This document shows positions 5,847 to 7,576 of a stretch of DNA of 7,576 bases, in pieces (within the stretch, counting starts at the first letter, position 1; each line of letters starts with the position of its first letter). The stretch spans positions 1-7,576 of the forward strand of contig JAEEML010000084.1 of the NCBI GenBank assembly GCA_016283195.1, in the 5' to 3' direction. The stretch comes from Deltaproteobacteria bacterium. GTDB taxonomy: Bacteria > JAEEML01. A program made the position numbers and the translations under genes. The notes beneath the pieces are model-generated. The model worked only from the letters and a program-made list of their open reading frames with translations. It was not told the origin of the DNA and searched no databases.

Positions 5847-5857
5847 CTAAGCCAGAG
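5838..5857 (+). repeat. 20-bp dispersed direct repeat, copy 2
   Basis: Identical over 20 bp to 2396-2415 in the same orientation. Here it runs into the left arm of the hairpin at 5849-5898. Confidence 0.6.
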
Positions 5858-5898
5858 GCAGCCTTTCCATACCCGGTCTCAAGTATGGCCTCTGGCTT
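5849..5898. repeat. Large hairpin with 11-bp outer stem
   Basis: AAGCCAGAGGC (5849-5859) pairs perfectly with GCCTCTGGCTT (5888-5898). Inside, CATAC (5868-5872) pairs with GTATG (5883-5887) around a 10-base loop. TTTT at 5897-5900 would make this a weak terminator for plus-strand transcription. The short core GCCAGAGGC reappears at 6296-6304, so it may instead be repeat material. Confidence 0.5.
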
Positions 5899-5970
5899 TT
5901 AAGGCAAACCAGAAGAGTATGATTTTGTAACATGCCATAAATAAAGCCATTTTTATAGAATACTCGGGTT

Positions 5971-6053
5971 CCAAGGGTGTCCCTTGGTCGTGCAAAGGAA
6001 GAGGGGATCGGGGAGGAAACATAGCGCTTCGAAAGTAGCGTGGTTCCTCCCCG
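5971..6053 (-). repeat. Two-hairpin intergenic repeat, copy B
   Basis: Read on the minus strand, the first hairpin has a 10-bp stem, CGGGGAGGAA (6053-6044) with TTCCTCCCCG (6018-6009), and an inner CGCT/AGCG stem. After 21 bases comes CCAAGGG/CCCTTGG with a 3-base loop (5987-5971). This is the same order, motifs and similar spacing as copy A at 1577-1679. A polypurine run of A and G follows on the plus strand (6054-6077). Confidence 0.52.
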
Positions 6054-6224
6054 AAAAAGAAAAAGAAGAAGAAAAACAAGTTAAAAAGTCGAGCAAAAAC
6101 GGGCATTGCAGTTAAGAAAAGAGAAGAAGAGAACACAAAACACAATCACCTCCTTCCCCGCCCTATCAGGCCGCTAATTCACTCAATCCGCCCACTCCAA
6201 ATGCTCCCCACCACCTTTTAGGAT

Positions 6225-6252
6225 CCTTCGCTATTTGTTAAAATGGCGAGGG
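6225..6252 (+). other. 12-bp hairpin with two G-U pairs, possible RNA structure
   Basis: CCTTCGCTATTT (6225-6236) pairs with AAATGGCGAGGG (6241-6252) around a GTTA tetraloop. Ten pairs are Watson-Crick and two are G-U only if the plus strand is transcribed; on the minus strand they would be A-C mismatches. No T tract follows, so it is not a standard terminator. Confidence 0.4.
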
Positions 6253-6330
6253 AAATTTTCAATAATTACCACAGATTGAGATGGTGAGGGAATGAAGCCA
6301 GAGGCCACCTACGCCGCGCCGCAAATTGTT

Positions 6331-6357
6331 TTTGAGGTCACAAATTGTGACCTCAAA
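6331..6357. promoter_or_regulatory. 27-bp perfect palindrome
   Basis: TTTGAGGTCACAA (6331-6343) and TTGTGACCTCAAA (6345-6357) are exact inverted copies around a single central A. As RNA or cruciform it would fold as an 11-bp stem with an AAATT loop. The near-zero spacer fits a binding site for a dimeric protein better than a terminator, as no T tract adjoins it. CAAATTGT inside it (6341-6348) is also found just outside (6322-6329). Confidence 0.6.
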
Positions 6358-6467
6358 TGTTTGAATTCCATTTTTGCCCTCTATCACCACCTCATGCCTA
6401 GCAAATCTATCTGTCAAAAATACTTATAAATACATAGACATATAAGATGGAGCACAATATAGCTTCA

Positions 6468-6552
6468 ACAAAACGCAGAGTTAGATATAGGCAAAAAGCG
6501 AACAAAACGCAAGGTTAGGAAGGGGCGAAAAACGCACAAAACGCAGAGTATG
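6468..6552 (+). repeat. Three 17-bp repeats at an exact 34-bp period
   Basis: ACAAAACGC begins at 6468, 6502 and 6536, exactly 34 bp apart. Similarity extends to about 17 bp (for example ACAAAACGCAGAGTTAG at 6468-6484). The first two spacers are related too (GGCAAAAAGCG and GGCGAAAAACG). The spacers are too short and too similar for a CRISPR array; an iteron-like or regulator-binding array is possible. Confidence 0.65.
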
Positions 6553-6663
6553 GCCCTGCCCTACCCCCACCAGATGCCATGAGAGCTAATATTAAAGGCC
6601 GTGCAGGTATTTTACCAGCGAATGGCAGACAAGCCGGTGTCAAGGAAGAAGAAGGCAATTCCC

Positions 6664-7087
6664 TTATAGCTCCCCCATAAAAATCACATTCACTTCGCTT
6701 ATCTGCTTTAACTGCACATCATTAGTAAAAAATTCCGTGCAAGCACATTTTATACTGGCAGCCAGTTGCAAAGCATCACCAAGTTTTAGGGCTTTATATT
6801 TGGCTCGTAAACGCGCCGCCTGATCTGCAACTGCGCTATCAATCTGCTTACTCGTAAAATGAAGCCGCCGCATAAGATTCCAATAAGTTTCTATTACCGT
6901 ATTGTTTGCTTCTCTATATGGTTTTACCAGAAATTCGGCATCAGTAATGGCCGAAGTATAAAACTCCGCCTGCTCATCCAGGCCTTTTACAATATAATCA
7001 AGTACTTTTTGGGCAAATGGTTCACGATTTTCCAATAGATATATAAAATATAAAACTGTTGGTATCAAAGAAAAGGCGCTTATTCAT
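6664..7087 (-). pseudogene. PIN-domain (VapC-type) toxin, frameshifted by a 7-bp duplication
   Basis: The intended product is a PIN-family endoribonuclease toxin, paired with the antitoxin gene just upstream. Translation from ATG 7087-7085, which overlaps the antitoxin stop by 8 bases, begins MNKRLFFDTNSF, the classic PIN start with catalytic Asp8. It then runs out of frame and stops at 7024-7022 after 21 codons. From about 7068 a second frame carries the rest (IYLLENREPF, then TSAITDAEFL, KLGDALQLAAS, FFTND). TTTTATA is present twice in tandem (7055-7049 and 7048-7042); removing one copy restores a 138-residue protein with Asp8, Glu49, Asp102 and Asp121, the expected acidic set. As read, neither piece has the complete active site. 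The alternative start at 7068 lacks a ribosome binding site. A sequencing error is possible, though a clean 7-bp tandem copy looks like real slippage. Confidence 0.85.
7042..7055 (-). repeat. 7-bp tandem duplication inside the PIN gene
   Basis: Minus-strand TTTTATA occurs twice head to tail. Seven is not a multiple of three, so the second copy shifts the frame immediately after the DTNSF motif. Confidence 0.88.
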
Positions 7088-7319
7088 TATATTCACTGCG
7101 TAGTTTTCGCTGATACTCCAGAATATTCTCATCTTGCCAGCAAGTGCTGACTCCCATAAACGATTTTACCAGCGCCAGATTTTCTTCGTGCGAACGTTTT
7201 TGATTTTGCTGTTTCTCAATTGCAAGAGAAGTATTCAGAGCACTTAATAGTGCGCGCTGGGCTTCATAAGGCAGAGAAATTACTGCTTTTGTCAAATCTG
7301 CCAAAGCTACTTCAGCCAT
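7080..7319 (-). CDS. Antitoxin of a VapBC-like toxin-antitoxin pair
   Basis: This encodes a 79-residue protein, predicted to neutralise the adjacent PIN toxin and probably to repress the operon. The N-terminal half (LADLTKAVISLPYEAQRALLSAL) looks like the short helical domain of small antitoxins that precede PIN toxins. The C-terminal tail (DENILEYQRKLRSEYNE) is charged and amphipathic, as in toxin-binding tails. No classic AbrB or ribbon-helix-helix motif is obvious, so the VapB label rests on position and partner. The frame is open to 7379, but the start at 7319 is chosen: GGAGGTGA lies just upstream and a perfect TATAAT lies 22 bases upstream. The stop codon overlaps the toxin ATG by 8 bases, implying translational coupling. 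The gene is intact although its toxin is broken. Confidence 0.72.
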   Translation of the reverse strand: MAEVALADLTKAVISLPYEAQRALLSALNTSLAIEKQQNQKRSHEENLALVKSFMGVSTCWQDENILEYQRKLRSEYNE

Positions 7320-7340
7320 CAAATCACCTCCAACTTTGGC

Positions 7341-7346
7341 ATTATA
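7341..7346 (-). promoter_or_regulatory. -10 box of the toxin-antitoxin operon
   Basis: On the minus strand this is a perfect TATAAT, 22 bases before the antitoxin ATG. No good -35 is seen at 17 bases, which may mean a regulated or weak promoter. The palindrome AGTACT lies next to it (7348-7353). The ribosome binding site GGAGGTGA is at about 7331-7324. Confidence 0.55.
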
Positions 7347-7395
7347 CAGTACTTTCCGGCAAAAATCACTCCCAAACACTAGTACGGCCGCTCCC

Positions 7396-7576
7396 CTACC
7401 CGGCCATGCCTAGGGCGGTGAGGAGCTGGTGAATCTCCTCCAAAGAGAGGTCTAAAGCGGCGCCCACTTGCAGCAAATAGCCGAAATCCACAAGGACGTC
7501 GGCACTTATGGCCGCCGCCGGAATCACCACCAAAGGCGCAAGAGCCACGGCCAGTTCGGCTAAAGAGGCGAGTGGC
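7396..7576 (-). CDS. C-terminal part of an unrecognised Ala/Leu-rich protein
   Basis: The minus strand is open from the right edge to TAG (7398-7396), giving the last 59 residues. The piece begins LASLAELAVALAPLVVIPAA and continues with ISADVLVDFGYLLQVGAAL, then DLSLEEIHQLLTALGMAG. It is rich in Ala, Leu and Val, with a hydrophobic stretch that could be membrane-spanning, followed by a polar amphipathic helix. The fragment is GC-rich, with mostly G or C at third codon positions, unlike the AT-rich toxin-antitoxin genes next to it, so it probably belongs to older chromosomal sequence at the edge of the accessory region. No family is recognised. Confidence 0.5.
   Translation of the reverse strand, partial: PLASLAELAVALAPLVVIPAAAISADVLVDFGYLLQVGAALDLSLEEIHQLLTALGMAG

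Larger units (their letters stand above)
5899..6663. other. Gene-poor interval
   Basis: No reading frame here has a ribosome binding site together with a recognisable product. A minus-strand 23-codon hydrophobic frame (about 5950-5879) lacks a ribosome binding site. The interval instead carries repeat copy B, a polypurine stretch (6054-6130), the hairpin at 6225-6252, the palindrome at 6331-6357 and the 34-bp-period repeat at 6468-6552, described separately. No tRNA or rRNA signature was noticed. Confidence 0.5.

Noticed and set aside
5879-6145. Minus-strand open frame of 88 codons with a long Phe run, ending in a 23-residue hydrophobic peptide
   Set aside because: The Phe run is just the polypurine tract read in reverse, and the frame passes through repeat copy B. 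The short hydrophobic peptide at its end has no ribosome binding site, so a type I toxin call is unsupported.
6468-6552. CRISPR array
   Set aside because: Repeats are only about 17 bp, spacers are 17 bp and partly similar to each other, only three units exist, and no cas genes are present.

Overview
The window looks like an accessory stretch of a bacterial chromosome. Start sites carry clear Shine-Dalgarno sequences (AGGAGG or GGAGG, 5 to 6 bases before ATG) and two small genes have lipoprotein signal peptides, so the host is a bacterium using the standard code. I cannot place it more closely from the sequence. Two predicted lipoproteins and a flavodoxin-type protein would suit an anaerobic, possibly host-associated species, but that is inference. 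Base composition is mosaic: the edges (flavodoxin gene and the last gene fragment) are GC-richer, and the middle is AT-rich with many repeats.

Layout. Bases 1-80 may hold the tail of an unidentified gene. A plus-strand flavodoxin-fold lipoprotein gene follows (308-916), with a plausible promoter and terminator. A short minus-strand gene (1016-1264) resembles the C-terminal part of Rpn-type nuclease/transposase proteins. Bases 1265-1825 hold no convincing gene but are full of inverted repeats. Next come a shortened RhuM-family gene (1826-2317, minus), a perfect pentanucleotide tract of almost 14 units (2511-2579), a 49-residue lipoprotein gene (2704-2853, plus), the C-terminal remnant of an AlbA_2/HATPase-type regulator containing seven in-frame 21-bp repeats (2828-3358, minus), and a full-length DUF2075-type nuclease-helicase gene (3359-5479, minus). 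Bases 5480-6663 are gene-poor and carry hairpins, a 27-bp palindrome and a 34-bp-period direct repeat. A toxin-antitoxin operon follows (6664-7319, minus): the antitoxin is intact and the PIN toxin is frameshifted. The window ends in the C-terminal part of an unrecognised minus-strand gene (7396-7576).

How it fits together. RhuM-like, AlbA_2/HATPase, DUF2075, Rpn-like and VapC-like genes are all typical of mobile or defence-rich regions, and several here are decayed: a truncated RhuM, a beheaded AlbA protein, a short Rpn-like remnant and a broken PIN gene. The DUF2075 protein is the one large gene that looks fully functional; an N-terminal PD-(D/E)XK-like motif precedes its helicase core.

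The most notable signals are: (1) a 7-bp tandem duplication that throws the PIN toxin out of frame and removes its first catalytic Asp from the downstream frame; (2) an (AGAAC/GTTCT)n tract that starts directly after an in-frame ATG and is open into the small lipoprotein gene, an arrangement like known phase-variable genes; (3) two diverged copies, in opposite orientation, of a two-hairpin repeat that bracket the RhuM-to-DUF2075 block. I did not find a multi-gene system that I can call new with confidence.
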